From Massospora cicadina (taxonomy: Eukaryota > Entomophthoromycota > Entomophthoromycetes > Entomophthorales > Entomophthoraceae), in the NCBI GenBank assembly GCA_022478985.1, contig JAKSZP010005273.1, positions 62,001-126,000 of the forward strand: a stretch of DNA of 64,000 bases, in the 5' to 3' direction. Position 1 is the first letter of the stretch, and each line of letters opens with the position of its first letter. The notes beneath the pieces are model-generated. The model was not told where the DNA came from. It did not search any database and saw only the letters and a program-made list of their open reading frames with translations. Below, piece by piece: positions 34,739-45,978 of this stretch. Made by a program: the position numbers and the translations under genes.

Positions 34739-35311
34739 GGATCCCTGAACATCCAGGTTCAGGATAACCACTGTGAAACAGAGCTTGCAGCTACAGGAAT
34801 TAGCCCAAATGGACGAGGCAATTATATAAGCAATCAGACGCGTCTAACGAGAGGATTTTGAAAATCACCATACCAAAACCACTATTCCCAAATATTTTAC
34901 AATATTTAATTCATTTTTATATCTTGGTTTTCCCCTGAAGTATAAACCATTTCTCTTTTTTAGCCAATAAATTTTTTTATAGAATTTAGTTTTATCCTTT
35001 CATTTGCACTTATAGGGGTTTAATTTAATTAATTGCCAGTAACCAGTCTGGCATTAGCCATATATGGAATTCAGTAGCCAATATGAGATCTGCTCTGTTT
35101 GTACAAAAAACTCTCTAGCGTGGATACATTAGAGCTAAGCTACCAAGGGATATGTTGGATTGGCTTTCATTGTGTACCAAGAGCCTATATATAATGACTA
35201 TGTCTAAGATTATCATTAAGAATTTTGTTATGGGCGTGTATAATTTACCTATGTAATTAGTGCTAAAAAAGGTAGCATCAGAGATAATTTCTCCACTAGG
35301 ATAATTGTGAT
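34739..35311. other. unassigned between B2 and C1
   Basis: 573 bp of A+T-rich sequence without recognised domain, LTR or tandem repeat. It may be the oldest, pre-insertion sequence at this point. Confidence 0.3.
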
Positions 35312-35629
35312 TGTCAGAATCTGATATGATGAGCAAGTCAAAAAGTAAGTCTCTTGAATTGAGCCTCAGAAATCGACTTTTGAACCAGCATAAATGGAAC
35401 CTTTTCATGAAGGCCCCAAAACTAGATTTGATCAGTAAGCATCACAGCTCATGAGAAACAATAAAACACCTTCAGGAATCTGATATCTACTTCCCAAATT
35501 GTGAGAGGCTCAGCCCCACTGCTGCAGTCATGAGGACGATGCAGAACAATGAGGGTGCTGACCAGGCGGTCAAGCTAGAAGGCAGTGAAAGATCCTGGTT
35601 ATATGGGGCTGCAAAGATCCTTGAGGCAC
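35312..35629 (+). repeat. C1 5' LTR, left part
   Basis: Starts TGTCAGAATCTGATATGATG. It aligns with the C2 3' LTR (62420 onward), for example AAACTAGATTTGATCAG and GATCCT blocks. It stops at GGCAC, where the next LTR begins. Confidence 0.8.
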
Positions 35630-36988
35630 TGTGAGGATTTGAGCTGATGAGGAAGCCAAAACCCCTGCTCTCAAATCAAGCCTTAATATATTATGTCAAG
35701 AGAGTGTCTGTAACTCTCTCGTTCTCATCAAGGTGATGTGGGATGCAAACCCACATTGCTAGTGAACTAGCCGTTAAGAAAAGGGAAAGAATACACCTTG
35801 AACGGTGCCTGTGCAAAAGATACCCCAGGCAAGGGTGTAGAGCGCACCATATAGTACCAGGTAAGTGAGGAACATAATGGCTTGAGTGGACCCCAGAGGG
35901 GAGTCCATAATCAAGTGTAACTTGGCGTCAGGGGCTTGGGTGCCTCTATCTGGAGGGGACCTGGGCGGCCCAAGGGAGCACCTGGGATTTTGGTAAATTG
36001 TGATAAAAGGTAGTGGCCCACATAGTTGGAGACCTCCCCAAAGAGGTCACACACCAAGTTAGCCCAAGGAACCATAAGTAAAATGGAAAAACGGGTTTTT
36101 ATTTAAGACTGCTGACCAAAGAGGAATGTTGGTTGCAAAAACAAATTTAAAATGGGTCAGGGAATTTCAGGTTTTGTGGAAGTGCGCCCAAGCCTTGACG
36201 CTCCAATAAACAGATGCTTCCATCCGTTTTTGTAAAATACACCAAAAGTGCCTTCACTCAAGTAATCAGTTAAAGCCATATTTTACCCAAACTTAAAATT
36301 TCATAACTTGAATGAGATTCGAACCCTTGCTCTCCAATTAATCAAATTGAACCGTCTTCATTTGTAACATGCATCATTCATTTCAGTGCCTGGGCCGAGA
36401 TAAGAGGCTGGGCGTTTTGCACCCCATTAGTATCAACCTGGGCATGCTTGGCTTGCACCCAGCGTTGATCTAAGGTGTGTTTCAGGTCAGGAAGAGCCTG
36501 AAGTTTCACCTTCTGAGCCTCCTGTCGCCCAGCCTTATCTCTAGCATCAGTTCCCATTATTATGTCATTCAACCATGACAGATTAACTATTGAACCAGCG
36601 CAATCAGGATTTATCTTAAAGGTACTAAAACTAGATTCAATCAGGAGCATCACACATTTAAGAATTGGTGAAATCACCTTTAAAAATCCTATCCCCACTC
36701 CCTGAATCATGAGAGGCGCCACGTGACTTCAGTAGTTATGAGGAAAATACTATATAATTAGGGCGCTGTCCAGGAGGTCAATCTGGAAAGCAGTAAAAGA
36801 TCCTGATCATATGGGACCACGAAGGTCCTTGAGGCACAATGTCCACAAGCCCTATGAATTGATGCTTACTAACTCAATAAAGTAGTCTATATTCTCTCCA
36901 TATTTTTCTTTTTTGACATTTGCGCTAATTTTAACTTCAAGCCCATTTTTGGACTTCAGCAACAGTCAAGAGAGCTGTTACGCTGATA
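35630..36988 (+). repeat. C2 5' LTR, interrupted
   Basis: 35630-35698 and 36568-36988 together match the C2 3' LTR. The start is TGTGAGGATTTGAG and the end is CTGTTACGCTGATA. An 859 bp insert plus a 10 bp duplication interrupts it. Both parts keep the AATAAAGTAGTCTATATTCT block of C LTRs near 36880. Confidence 0.8.
35699..36557. mobile_element. SINE-like 859 bp insertion with exact 10 bp duplication
   Basis: TATTATGTCA occurs at both edges (35689-35698 and 36558-36567), and the host LTR reads continuously across the insert when compared with 62420-62890. The ends are not inverted repeats. On the minus strand 36309-36335 contains GGGTTCGAATCTC, close to a pol III B box (GGTTCGANTCC). Near 35740 a 5-7-5 stem-loop GTGGG/CCCAC with a T-loop-like TTTGCAT also resembles a tRNA arm. 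No poly-A tail and no coding frame is recognised. It is richer in G+C than the LTR. A tRNA-derived SINE is my best guess; another non-autonomous element is possible. Confidence 0.55.
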
Positions 36989-36992
36989 GAAA

Positions 36993-37009
36993 TGGTGCTC
37001 ACTAAAAGG
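36993..37009 (+). promoter_or_regulatory. C2 primer-binding site
   Basis: TGGTGCTCACTAAAAGG follows the LTR end by four bases. Confidence 0.75.
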
Positions 37010-37039
37010 TGCTTTGAGCTGTCCTAAGTGAAAAAGTCC

Positions 37040-38010
37040 ATCATGAATAATGGAAAATACTAGCTGTCATAAAAGCAATCTGCTGATTAGTTGAGAAGCG
37101 TTGCTTGATGGATTAGTACCTTGCTATATGAAGTACCACCCACGCAGCCTGAGAGTTTAAAAGTTTTTGGGCCACATTCCAGTTCCCATGCCCTCAGTTG
37201 ATAAAATCAGTATCAACTTCAGTATCAGAACCTTAAAATCATTGTTCAACAGTTAGTTAATGGCATTTACTTAATGGGTGCCCACTCCAGCTGCTCCTGC
37301 GCCTCTTCAGTGCCCTTTAATATTAGGGACCTTAATACCTTGGCCCAGCTACCAGCGGGAGAACTGACCCTGAGAACTGTGTGCTGCCTTTTTGAACTTT
37401 GTTCACCCGGCTTTATTCACCTCCTCCAGTTAGTTAGGTTGCACCATCATGAAGTCTCCCAACAACTGGGGCTCACCCAAACCTCACACCCCCATGTTGT
37501 CATTTTTACAACGCGGCCTCCTCCTTCATCCTTAACAATTGAGAGGACATTATAAATAATTGAAGATTTATCAAAGAATACTGAGGCTAAATTGTGGTGT
37601 TAGATATCAAATCTATGGCTAACTTGAAGACCAACTTCGTCAGAATATCCAACTCCTTGTGGCTGCTTGGAAACAGCGCCTCCACCAAGTTGAAGATCTG
37701 GTATGAACCCTGAAACAACAAATCAGGAGCTGGCCTCTTATGACTACACCTCTGGGAGTGGATGACCTGAAGGTCCTAGAGGGCCCAAAGGCCCTGAAGG
37801 ATGTGAGGGATCTAAAGGACCTGAAGGTCCCTGTGGACCTTGTGGGCCCTCTGGCACCATGACACCCACCTCCAAGACACTGACGAACCTTTGCAAAAGG
37901 ATGTTTTAGAAGCCTTAGCATCCTAATGCTATTAAATAAGGAACTGTAGCCCAGAGATACAAACAGTGAGTAGATGGAGTCCCTCTTGACCCTAGGATCT
38001 CCATTGAGGC
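37040..38010 (+). pseudogene. C2 gag, N-terminal part with collagen-like repeat
   Basis: It starts near 37044 with the same leader as C1 gag (both share AAGCGT..GCT, GGAT.AGTACCTT and ACATTCCAGTTC). At 37766-37855 thirty codons form an uninterrupted Gly-X-Y run containing EGPRGPKGPEGCEG and GPEGPCGPCGPSG, directly after a TGA. The region is split at 38006-38010 (GAGGC) by D1 and resumes at 57784. Many stops and frame changes occur upstream of the repeat. Confidence 0.7.
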
Positions 38011-38508
38011 TGTCAGGATTCTGATATGACTGAACAATAAGTCCTAAGTTGTCATGGCAGAATGGATAGAGTCCACCCTGTTTTATATAAGTTATTATTA
38101 TTTGAGCACATTGAGATGAGGCAATATTAAAAGTTAGGAAATCACCTCAAATTAGGAAATCTTGAAATTAATGAATGAAGATTTTCCCAAATAATGAGAT
38201 ACAGCGAATTGAATTACTAAGCTAAGGAAGCAGTATCATCCAAAGTTGCCAAAATATAGGCGAGATGAGACAATTGAGAAAGGGAGGTTGTTACTAGTTT
38301 AAAAAAGAGAGGAACAGCGAGGATCCGCTTTATTTTAATATATTAAACAAAAGAGTGTTGTAGGAGCGAGTGCTCCATATTTATTAAAAAGTTTATTCTG
38401 TTGTTACAAGGATGATGATCACCATATCGTCGGTCCTATTGCTCAGTGGGTGATACCCTGTGCAAAAACCCTTCGGCATTTCTCTAGAGTATCGCTGATT
38501 TCATAAAA
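38011..38508 (+). repeat. D1 5' LTR
   Basis: Starts TGTCAGGATTCTGATATGAC and ends TTCATAAAA. It aligns with 50931-51377 plus 57732-57783, including GAGGCAATATT and TTTATTCTGTT blocks. Confidence 0.85.
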
Positions 38509-38509
38509 G

Positions 38510-38525
38510 TGTTACTCACTACAGG
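38510..38525 (+). promoter_or_regulatory. D1 primer-binding site
   Basis: TGTTACTCACTACAGG is the shared word with two changes, next to the LTR end. Confidence 0.7.
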
Positions 38526-38539
38526 AAGCCCATTGATCA

Positions 38540-39620
38540 AGAACTAAATCTCCAGTCGCTGGCCATGGCGCATCAGGCTTGCATGGACCAGGGATCTTCA
38601 TGGCATACTAATTGGTCAAATATGCGGCACTAAAACTTGCTTTAGAAGCTATGTTCAGAAGGCAAGATAAGCTATTTACAGGAAGTTTGTAGTGATAAGT
38701 TGCCTCCATATGGTTGTGATGGGAATATTCAGGGGTTCTTTAATCAATTTGAGTTTAGGATAGAAGGAGTTTCTGACCGGCAGAAAGTGAAGTGTTAATA
38801 TACACCTGGATGTTGGAAACGCTGACCAAGTCACCTAATATCTTCCAAACAGTTCTGTTTCACACTAAGAAGTGAAGGATACTGTGTTGCGGTTGTTTTG
38901 GGGTACTGCAAAGATGGCATAACAGAAGGCTAATTTCTTGACCTTCAACTTTCACTGTAATGAGACTCTCATCACATTTGCTTATTGATTCACAATGGAA
39001 GACCATTTGTTAATTGGGGCAGTTATACTATCTAAATCTGACGTGTGTATTACAATGACCTCTGTTTTGAGCCCTACCATGAGCTGCACTTCATGACCCC
39101 AATTTGGATGAAGATGTACCCTTGCTTAAAATTGTTAAGTTTTTGCGCCATATATCCACCAACTTTTAACCACCCAATACAAAGCAGAATCCTTCTGCTT
39201 CCATTGCCAGACCATATTACTCAGGAGGAAATTTGCCTGTCCATTTCAGAGGCTGCTGAGTTACCCTCAGCAGTTAGACGTCCGCCCAATACCTGGTTAT
39301 CATCACCAGTCTAACTACCGATATGAGCCTAATTATGCTGTCTATCAGCAGTCATTTTATCACCTGATCATTTTTACAACAAGCACCTTCCATACAACTT
39401 TTCACAGGTACCAACTTACAATATTTAAGGACACAGGCCCTATGTGATAAATTGAATTTGAATGTGGTCACCCTAGGCATCTGCACATGGAGGCCCAATC
39501 TAAAGGTCCATTATGTACAGCAGGATTAATGCAACCAGGGAAAAGTCAGAGCGGAGTAGAGATGGGACTCTCTAACTCCATTATCTCAAATTTAAATACC
39601 CACTTGAATTGACTGAAGTA
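38540..39620 (+). pseudogene. D1 gag with degenerate zinc knuckle
   Basis: Gag-like sequence in several frames. Near 39457-39490 the translation reads EFECGHPRHLHME, recognisable as the CCHC box CFECGHPGHL with the first Cys lost. I see no Gly-X-Y run. Capsid segments are not clear. Confidence 0.5.
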
Positions 39621-39959
39621 AATGCAGTAGGAGCCCCCCAGTATGATGATACATTCTTATATCAACAGCTGGTTGGAAGAGTAAGTATACTTACATGAGC
39701 ACAATCCAAGTACGCAGTTGAAGAAGGACTTGGGGAGCAACTAAAGCTGTACACCTGCCAAATGTTCGACCAAGTTCCTCAGATAAGCTAGATTACGCCG
39801 CTGATGGCCCTTCCTTAATAGGGTTAATGTTGCCCTTCTGATAGATACTATTGTTAAAAAAGACACCAAAGTCAGTGAGGGGATTACCAGCTTTCTGTAG
39901 ATGCGAGATTCCCTATATGTTTATGTAGTAAATAGTCAATATTACTCTCCCACTAAATG

Positions 39960-40340
39960 TACCTACTGTGACATTGTTGTAGCAAAAACCCGGGTTCGTT
40001 CTATCATAGATACAAGCGCTTTATCAGCATAGTTTCCACCAAGTTGGCAGTGAAGGTAATATTAAAATCTGCTGTGGACCACCGCAGGGTGTACAGAACC
40101 GCTGGTATGGAAAAAACAGTCTCTGAGGGAGCGTACAGTGCACTTCAATTGCAGCTTGGGTCCATTGTCATTTTAGCTCCATAAATTTTGTTACCAAACA
40201 ATAACTTATACTCTGTTAATTGGAACTGCTTTCATGTGACACTATGGGCTGTCATTAATATGGTGAAAGAAACCTTCAGAATTTTTGAGGCAGCGGATCC
40301 TAATTTACTTTACATCCAGTGGAGTGCCGAAGATTCCAGT
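39960..40340 (+). pseudogene. D1 protease
   Basis: The active-site motif reads IIDTSALSA with the catalytic Asp kept (GAT at 40009-40011). A TAG follows shortly. A later segment (40090-40210) reads VYRTAGMEKTVSEGAYSALQ and ILLPNNNLYSV, the expected second half. Frames are broken. Confidence 0.65.
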
Positions 40341-40849
40341 GCACATGGGACATATCAACCTCGCCTACAGTGATGAGAGATTCCAGTTTGCTACCATCAA
40401 CAGAAGAGTAAGACTCAGTCCCTTCTCCAGCATATATACAAATATCGAGGGCTGCCACTCAGAGCTTCTGTAGCTATATCCTTTCCCTCTGGACATCAAG
40501 TAATAGTGAACACTGAGTTAGAGGTGGAAGTGACAGATAGGCTTTATGGGGAGATCCTTGGCCCTTATCAGCAGTCACAGTTTTTGCCGTGTGGCTCCAG
40601 ACATTATTCTTCAGGGTCATGGAGAGATTAAGGTGTTGTTAGCAAATCTGCAGAACAAACCAATAAACATCCGCTGACACCAGTAAGTGGCGTTTTTACA
40701 TCTGATCCAAGCGAAGGAGGTCCTCCAGATTTATGAGTTTGGGTCACTGGATGAATTTGGGTTACTCTGAACCACAGCGCAGTGTAATTATGGTGGTACT
40801 ACACAGAAATTTAATAGGTTTATCTGGAGAACAAAAAGAGAAGGCTATA

Positions 40850-41393
40850 GCTTTATTCAAAAATATAATGAGATCTTTGCTGTAGATGAACACAATTCAA
40901 GGTGTACACAAGGAGTGGTCCTTCGAGTAAAAACTGGGGATCATCCCCCTCATCAGATCTCGGCTGATCCAATGGTCAAGGCAGCAGAAGAGGTAGTAAC
41001 CAAAAAATTGATAAGTTACTTAAATAAGGGATGCTTGAACCATCAAAGAGTCCGTGGGCTTCACCAGTTCTGATTGTCAAAAAGAAGAATGGCACTAATT
41101 GGTAGTAATAGATTACCAAAAGCTCAACAGCATTAAAAAAGGACTCATACCCCTTGCACAAATTGATGATGCCTGGACTGTTTAGAAGGAGCTCTTTACT
41201 TTTCCATGATGGATTCAATATCCAGTTATTGGCAAATTGAATTGCCTGTGGTGGGACAGGAGAAATGTTCCATTATTAATTCCCAGGGACTTTTTGACAA
41301 ACCTGTATGCCTCAAGGGCTATGTAATGCCTCAGCTATGATTCAGCAGGCTATGGACAAATTCTTGGGGACCTGAAGCTGTCATGTGTACTTG
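40850..41393 (+). pseudogene. D1 reverse transcriptase, left part
   Basis: It shows GVVLRVKTGDHPPHQI, LEPSKSPWASPVLIVKKKN, DYQKLNSIKKDSYPL, and MPQGLCNASAM with QQAMDKFL, ending LKLSCVLV. The next residues should be the YLDD box, and it is exactly here that A2 is inserted (left flank ACTTG, 41389-41393). The remainder is at 48879. Confidence 0.8.
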
Positions 41394-42521
41394 TGTTGGC
41401 ATTTTTTCCCACATTCCCAGCCAGATAGATTACCGGTCTTGCTAGGGGATAATTCCATAATTTGAGGTGAATTGGAAATCGGTTAACCATGATTTTGGGG
41501 TAACTATGTTTGGGGGCTTTAGGTTATTTGCCTGTCAGATTCATCAGCGATCAATATGGATGAATGCTTAAGATCTCATTGGGCAGAGTTGCTAATGAAA
41601 TAGGGGCATCTGATAGTTGATTAACTAACAGGTGTTTCAATTGGGATCATTCAGGTTCTATTACCAAATGAATGGGAAATTAAGGAGTAAGTTGTGAGGC
41701 GAGTGATGCTGCCTGCAACTAGTGAATTGATCATTTTCATTGAAACCTGCCCTAATGGGTAACAAGTCCCATTACCTAAGCAGGTCGCTTGCAAAATATG
41801 GTTTATTCACTTGTATCTAGAAGAAAACGTTAGGGACACGTTTTCTGACTCTTTACATTTTAGGTCTCAAGGATGTCCAATGATGGATCCTAGCGAGGAT
41901 GGGGAAGACCGTCGCTGCTGAGATAAGGATGGGTGATATAACAGCAACAGCTGCCGTTTCATCGAGGAGGCGCCAAACAAGGGTTGGGTGCCAAATCCCC
42001 CACTATAAATTTCTAATAATTCACTGTTAAAAAAGGAATAATTTGTCAGATTATCACTTTTACTTAAGTCTTAGATTAGTAAATTTTATCAGCATCCATT
42101 TGTTCTATTCTTTCTCAGGGATATTATTGTTGTGTGCAATAATTGGGAGACTCTTTAAGGTAAAGAGTTTAGACTTGAGTGGGTATCCAGAGAAGAAGCT
42201 GAATTAACTTGAGGATTGCTACCAACTGTGTGTCAAACAAGAGAAACTGTAAACAGGGATCTAAGAGTAGATCAAGTTAGGCAGTATGAGGGAACGAATC
42301 CCTATTAAAGACACTGTAAGTATCTAAAGAGGAAATACTAGCCAACTGTTGGATCAAAATCTAATACTGCCATTCAACTATGGATAATAGTCGTCATACT
42401 TTTATTAAACGATTATTTAACTATTATACAACATGGATAATTGAAAAAAACCAAACCTGCGCAAGTAATATATTTATAGAGGTTATTGGCTGAAAATAAT
42501 CAGAAAACAAATAATTTTACA
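41394..42521 (+). repeat. A2 5' LTR
   Basis: Starts TGTTGGCATTTTTTCCC and ends AATTTTACA. A perfect 8 bp stem with a 7 base loop (GAAAACGT-TAGGGAC-ACGTTTTC) lies at 41823-41845 and is repeated in the 3' LTR at 48169-48191. Confidence 0.9.
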
Positions 42522-42524
42522 AAG

Positions 42525-42541
42525 TGGTGCTCACTATAGGG
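42525..42541 (+). promoter_or_regulatory. A2 primer-binding site
   Basis: TGGTGCTCACTATAGGG, the shared word with one change, three bases after the LTR. Confidence 0.8.
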
Positions 42542-42559
42542 GTGTAGTTGAGTTAAAGA

Positions 42560-42915
42560 TATTGAGACGTGATGTCATATGAAGATGTTTCCAATTCTGG
42601 AATTAAGTTACTAAGGAAAGTAACATTAATGAAGACAGAACGTGAAGTGGATCACATTCATTTACGTTTACCCATCTCAGAAGTGAAGCTCCAAGTGAAG
42701 TGAATTGAAGATATTTAAGTTTTGGGAAAAGAACTTGCAGCCTAGATATGGAACTGTCTAGTGTTGCAAGAAAACCTGTTCCACATGACATCTACCTGAG
42801 ATGAAGAGGATCAGCAGGGCCAACTTGGGTTGAAATTGGGTCCACTTGAAATAGTCCTGAGGAACAGCAGGATCAACTCAGGTTTAATTGGGTCAGCTTT
42901 AAATAGTTCTGAGGA
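42560..42915 (+). pseudogene. A2 gag remnant with 53 bp tandem duplication
   Basis: The segment KTEREVDHIHLRLPISEVKL near 42630-42700 aligns with KMEQEADCICLRNFGVDIERL of A1 gag. Coding similarity ends about 42800. Two tandem copies of a 51-53 bp unit (42812-42864 and 42865-42915, both with CAGCAGG, AATTGGGTC and TCTGAGGA-like words) close the segment. No capsid, knuckle or protease follows. Confidence 0.6.
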
Positions 42916-43479
42916 GGGAGTGTTTATATGAGGCATTGGTAAATAGGAATCAATTAATTAAGTTTATTGATTTTCATATAAATGAAGATATGAAATGAAA
43001 ACAGTAATTATTGATCCAAGATAATGGAGAAAATCTTTTAACTCAACAACACTCAATCAATGATTAGAAATTGCTGGAGACGAGTTCATCAATTCAAGAC
43101 AAAATTTGGTTGAAGCTTATGAAGCCAGATCAATCTGTGTGATTAAGGGATCTTTTTCAGATCCACCAGTTGATTATATTTCCAACGTTTTGTATGGCTA
43201 TAAAGGCCAAAAATCGTTTTTAGGAGAAAAACGATCTATACAATCAAACACAACTGTTACTAATGAGATACAAAGATTCAAGCATCAGTTTCCAAGATAT
43301 GAGATGAAATTAGGACCTGTTGGAAGAATAAACATTCAGGATTGAAGGCCTAATAAATGAAAATATTAGAGAGTATTGCCAAAGTTGGCAAGTATAGCCT
43401 TATTGTGAAGAAACAGCGCTGCTGGTCATAAAGTGAAGAAGGTCAAATTTAAAAAATTGGAAGTATTGGACCTAAGAAA
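42916..43479 (+). other. unexplained segment in A2 with an 80-codon frame
   Basis: It sits where protease and RT should be. A frame at 43106-43345 gives a 79-residue sequence (for example SFSDPPVDYISNVLYGYKG) that I do not recognise and that has no counterpart in A1. It could be captured sequence, a fragment of another element, or chance. Confidence 0.35.
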
Positions 43480-43800
43480 AAATAAGTGCAATGTTCTCAA
43501 AGGGCCTTTGAACCATTAAATGGTTATGCTCTTAGATTTTGGTCATGTCCTAAAAGAGGACCACTAAACCAAATGAATGGTTAAATCTTAAGAGGATAAG
43601 ATTTTGAACCATGATTCTGGTAGGTCAGAGTAGACCTAAGAACCAGTTTGGATGAAAGGAAAAGAAGGACCTCTGAACTTTTTGGAGGTTAAAAGCCACA
43701 TTATAAAAGAAATAATACACAAATATATAAAAGATATAAAATTCTAAATATCAATTTTTATGGTCCATGATTTTTGGACCTATGATGAAATGAGATTGCT
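43480..43800 (+). repeat. second copy of the A-family motif array (A2)
   Basis: Contains AAAGGGCCTTTGAACCATTAA, AGAGGACCACTAAACC and GAAGGACCTCTGAAC with A-rich spacers. It follows the same order as 45665-45970 and 29895-30180. In A1 this sequence lies only after integrase, so here it marks a rearrangement. Confidence 0.65.
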
Positions 43801-43808
43801 GACATGGG

Positions 43809-44430
43809 TTGATGATAGATCCAGAAGATCAAAGCCATAGATTGAATGTCATGCTGAAGAGTTTCCGAGATATTCAAGATATCCCTGGAATGGCCAGATA
43901 CTTTGGAAGATTTATTCAGATTTTTGCCAGAATCGCCAAGCCCTTATTCAATCTGTTGAAGGATCTGAAAAAAGGATTTGTATGGAATGAAGAAGCAAAG
44001 AAATTCTTAGCTGAACAAAGCCAGTATCTTATAGATTCTCCAATTTTAAAATACCCAAATTTTGATCAAGAATTTATTATACAAACCAATGCTTCATTGA
44101 TGGCGATTGGTGCCTTAAAAAGCCAATTAGATGAACTTAGGGACAAACACCCAGTGGCGTATGTGGGCTGGACACTCTCAGCCACTGAGAGGAACTACAC
44201 TGCAACTGAACTTGAATGCCTTGCAGTCTTTTATGCCTGTAAACAGTTTTGGGTGTACATCCATGTAATACACTTCCAAGTGTTTACGTAACACTCCTTG
44301 TTGCATTAGCTTTACAATTTGCATGAACCTGAAGGACGATTAGACCAATGTGGATTAAAGTTACAGGCTTATGATTATGAGATTGTCCGCTGAGAGGGGG
44401 CTTCACATCAGAATGTGAATGGCTTATCAT
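43809..44430 (+). pseudogene. A2 RT-connection and RNase H
   Basis: One open frame of 160 codons (43809-44291). The RT connection reads MARYFGRFIQIFARIAKPLF, then FVWNEEAKKFL. RNase H follows: FIIQTNASLMAIG (the first catalytic Asp of TDAS is Asn), YVGWTLSATERNYTATELE, ACKQFWVYIHVIHFQVFT. The end (VTDH in other copies) is lost to a frame change. IVR-TGA then replaces IVHR. Confidence 0.85.
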
Positions 44431-44519
44431 GGTTACCAATGGTCCAGATGGTATACCAGCAGGCGGATGAGTTATTTTAGATAATGGTCAATGGAGAAAT
44501 CAGGAATGAGCCCTTTGAG

Positions 44520-45665
44520 ATCCAAAGTGCACATAAAAAGCAATGGTAACACTGAGACCATGGATGGACAATTTTTTAAGATGATTAATGGAAAACGGTT
44601 ATTATCCTGAAACTGTTGGAAAGAGCATCTATCGTTAAGGCCACTCATAAGGTTGTCAGGCATGGAGGCCTGAGAAAAACAACTAACCATATTTGCCAGT
44701 ATTACTACTAGGAGTCAATCAACTATGATGCCGCTGACTATCTAGCTTGATGTGTGGAGTGCCAGTTTCACATGCCACATAAGAATACAACTGGATACCA
44801 ACAGGTCCACCCTGTATTTGCTTGGAATGTGGTGTCCATAACATGATGGGACCACTGATGATGAGAACTGGGGAAGTCAAGTAAATAATAGTTGCAATCG
44901 ATCATCTGAGAAAGATGGGTCAAGACAAAGGTCCTGGCAAAAGTAGACGCTACCAGCACTGCAAAATTCATCCTGGATCAAATAGTATACTGACATGGAT
45001 TCCCGCAAGGCCTGCTGAGCAACAATGGGACAAACTTGATGTCTCATGTGATCCTGCAGTAAATGAGATAATGGGGATCAAAGGATTTGTGTCTGTATCC
45101 TACTAGTCAGAGACAAACGGACTGGTGGAACAAGTCAATGGAATGCAGGCCATAACGCTGAAGAAGCTGGTTACAGGAAGAACTTCCATGTGGGGAACGC
45201 ACCTGAGTTTGGTGACATTCACTTACTATAATAATCATCAAATGACAATGGGAAAAATGCCGTTTGAGTTGAGATAGGGAGGAAGGCAGCAATACCACCA
45301 ATCTTATATTTAGTGGTGGAACCAACATTGGGAATGAGTGCTGAGTAGTACCTGAACCAATTGATGAATATCCTGATCAAAATGCAATTGCAAACACTTG
45401 ATACGACTTTAAAGAAAAGTATACAAGCGAAAATGATGGATGATAAGAACTGACCAGACTTATCAGAATACCAAATAGGCGAAAGAGTTGCATATTGCAA
45501 TACACATGGTTTTGGGAGAAGAAACAAACTCGATGTGTTGTGGTCTGGTCCATTTAAGATTATTGCTAAGATGGCGACGGACGCCTACCTTATCAAGAAC
45601 CTCTTGGATGGAAGGGTGATAAATCAAGTCCATGCTAAGTATTTGAAGCAATGGAGCAATGAAAA
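44520..45665 (+). pseudogene. A2 integrase with catalytic Asp changes
   Basis: The zinc finger reads KATHKVVRHG, then a TGA at 44748-44750 before CVECQ. The first catalytic position is VSI-AAC with a one-base deletion next to it. The second reads LLSNNGTNLMS (AAC at 45021-45023, preceded by C). GLVEQVNG keeps the Glu. The C-terminal part reads LWSGPFKIIAKMATDAYLI and VHAKYLKQ. The TGA and both Asp-to-Asn changes are shared with A1. Confidence 0.85.
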
Positions 45666-45978
45666 AAAATAAAAGAATTCCAAAGGACCGCTGAACCATT
45701 AAGTTTGTTATGTCCTAATGATTTGATCAAGTTCAAAAAAGGACCTCTGAATCATCCTTATTGTTAAGTCTTAAAAACAAGGCCTCTGAACCACAGAAAA
45801 CTGGTAGGTATAAGTACACCTAAGATCCAGTTTGAGGGAATAAAATAAAAAGATGGACCACTGAACCAAAAAAGGTCAATTCCCATAAAAAAAAGAAGAA
45901 AAAAAATAAAAGATTGATAAAATATTGGAAAAAGAGATTATTAAAACTGCATAGAAAACTGATATGTTTTTATAATTT
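45665..45978 (+). repeat. GGACCNCTGAACC motif array after A2 integrase
   Basis: Copies near 45683, 45739, 45779 and 45854, with A-rich spacers, match A1 29895-30180. Confidence 0.65.

Noticed and set aside
35699..36557. Functional tRNA gene in the SINE-like insert
   Set aside because: Only isolated B-box-like and arm-like pieces are visible; no complete cloverleaf with acceptor stem can be drawn.
37640..37921. Arg/Ser/Phe-rich minus-strand frame of 93 codons
   Set aside because: It is the complement of the collagen-like repeat of C2 gag; repeat DNA keeps the opposite frame open.
40976..41218. 80-codon minus-strand frame
   Set aside because: Shadow of the D1 RT, which reads LEPSKSPWASPVLIVKKKN on the plus strand.
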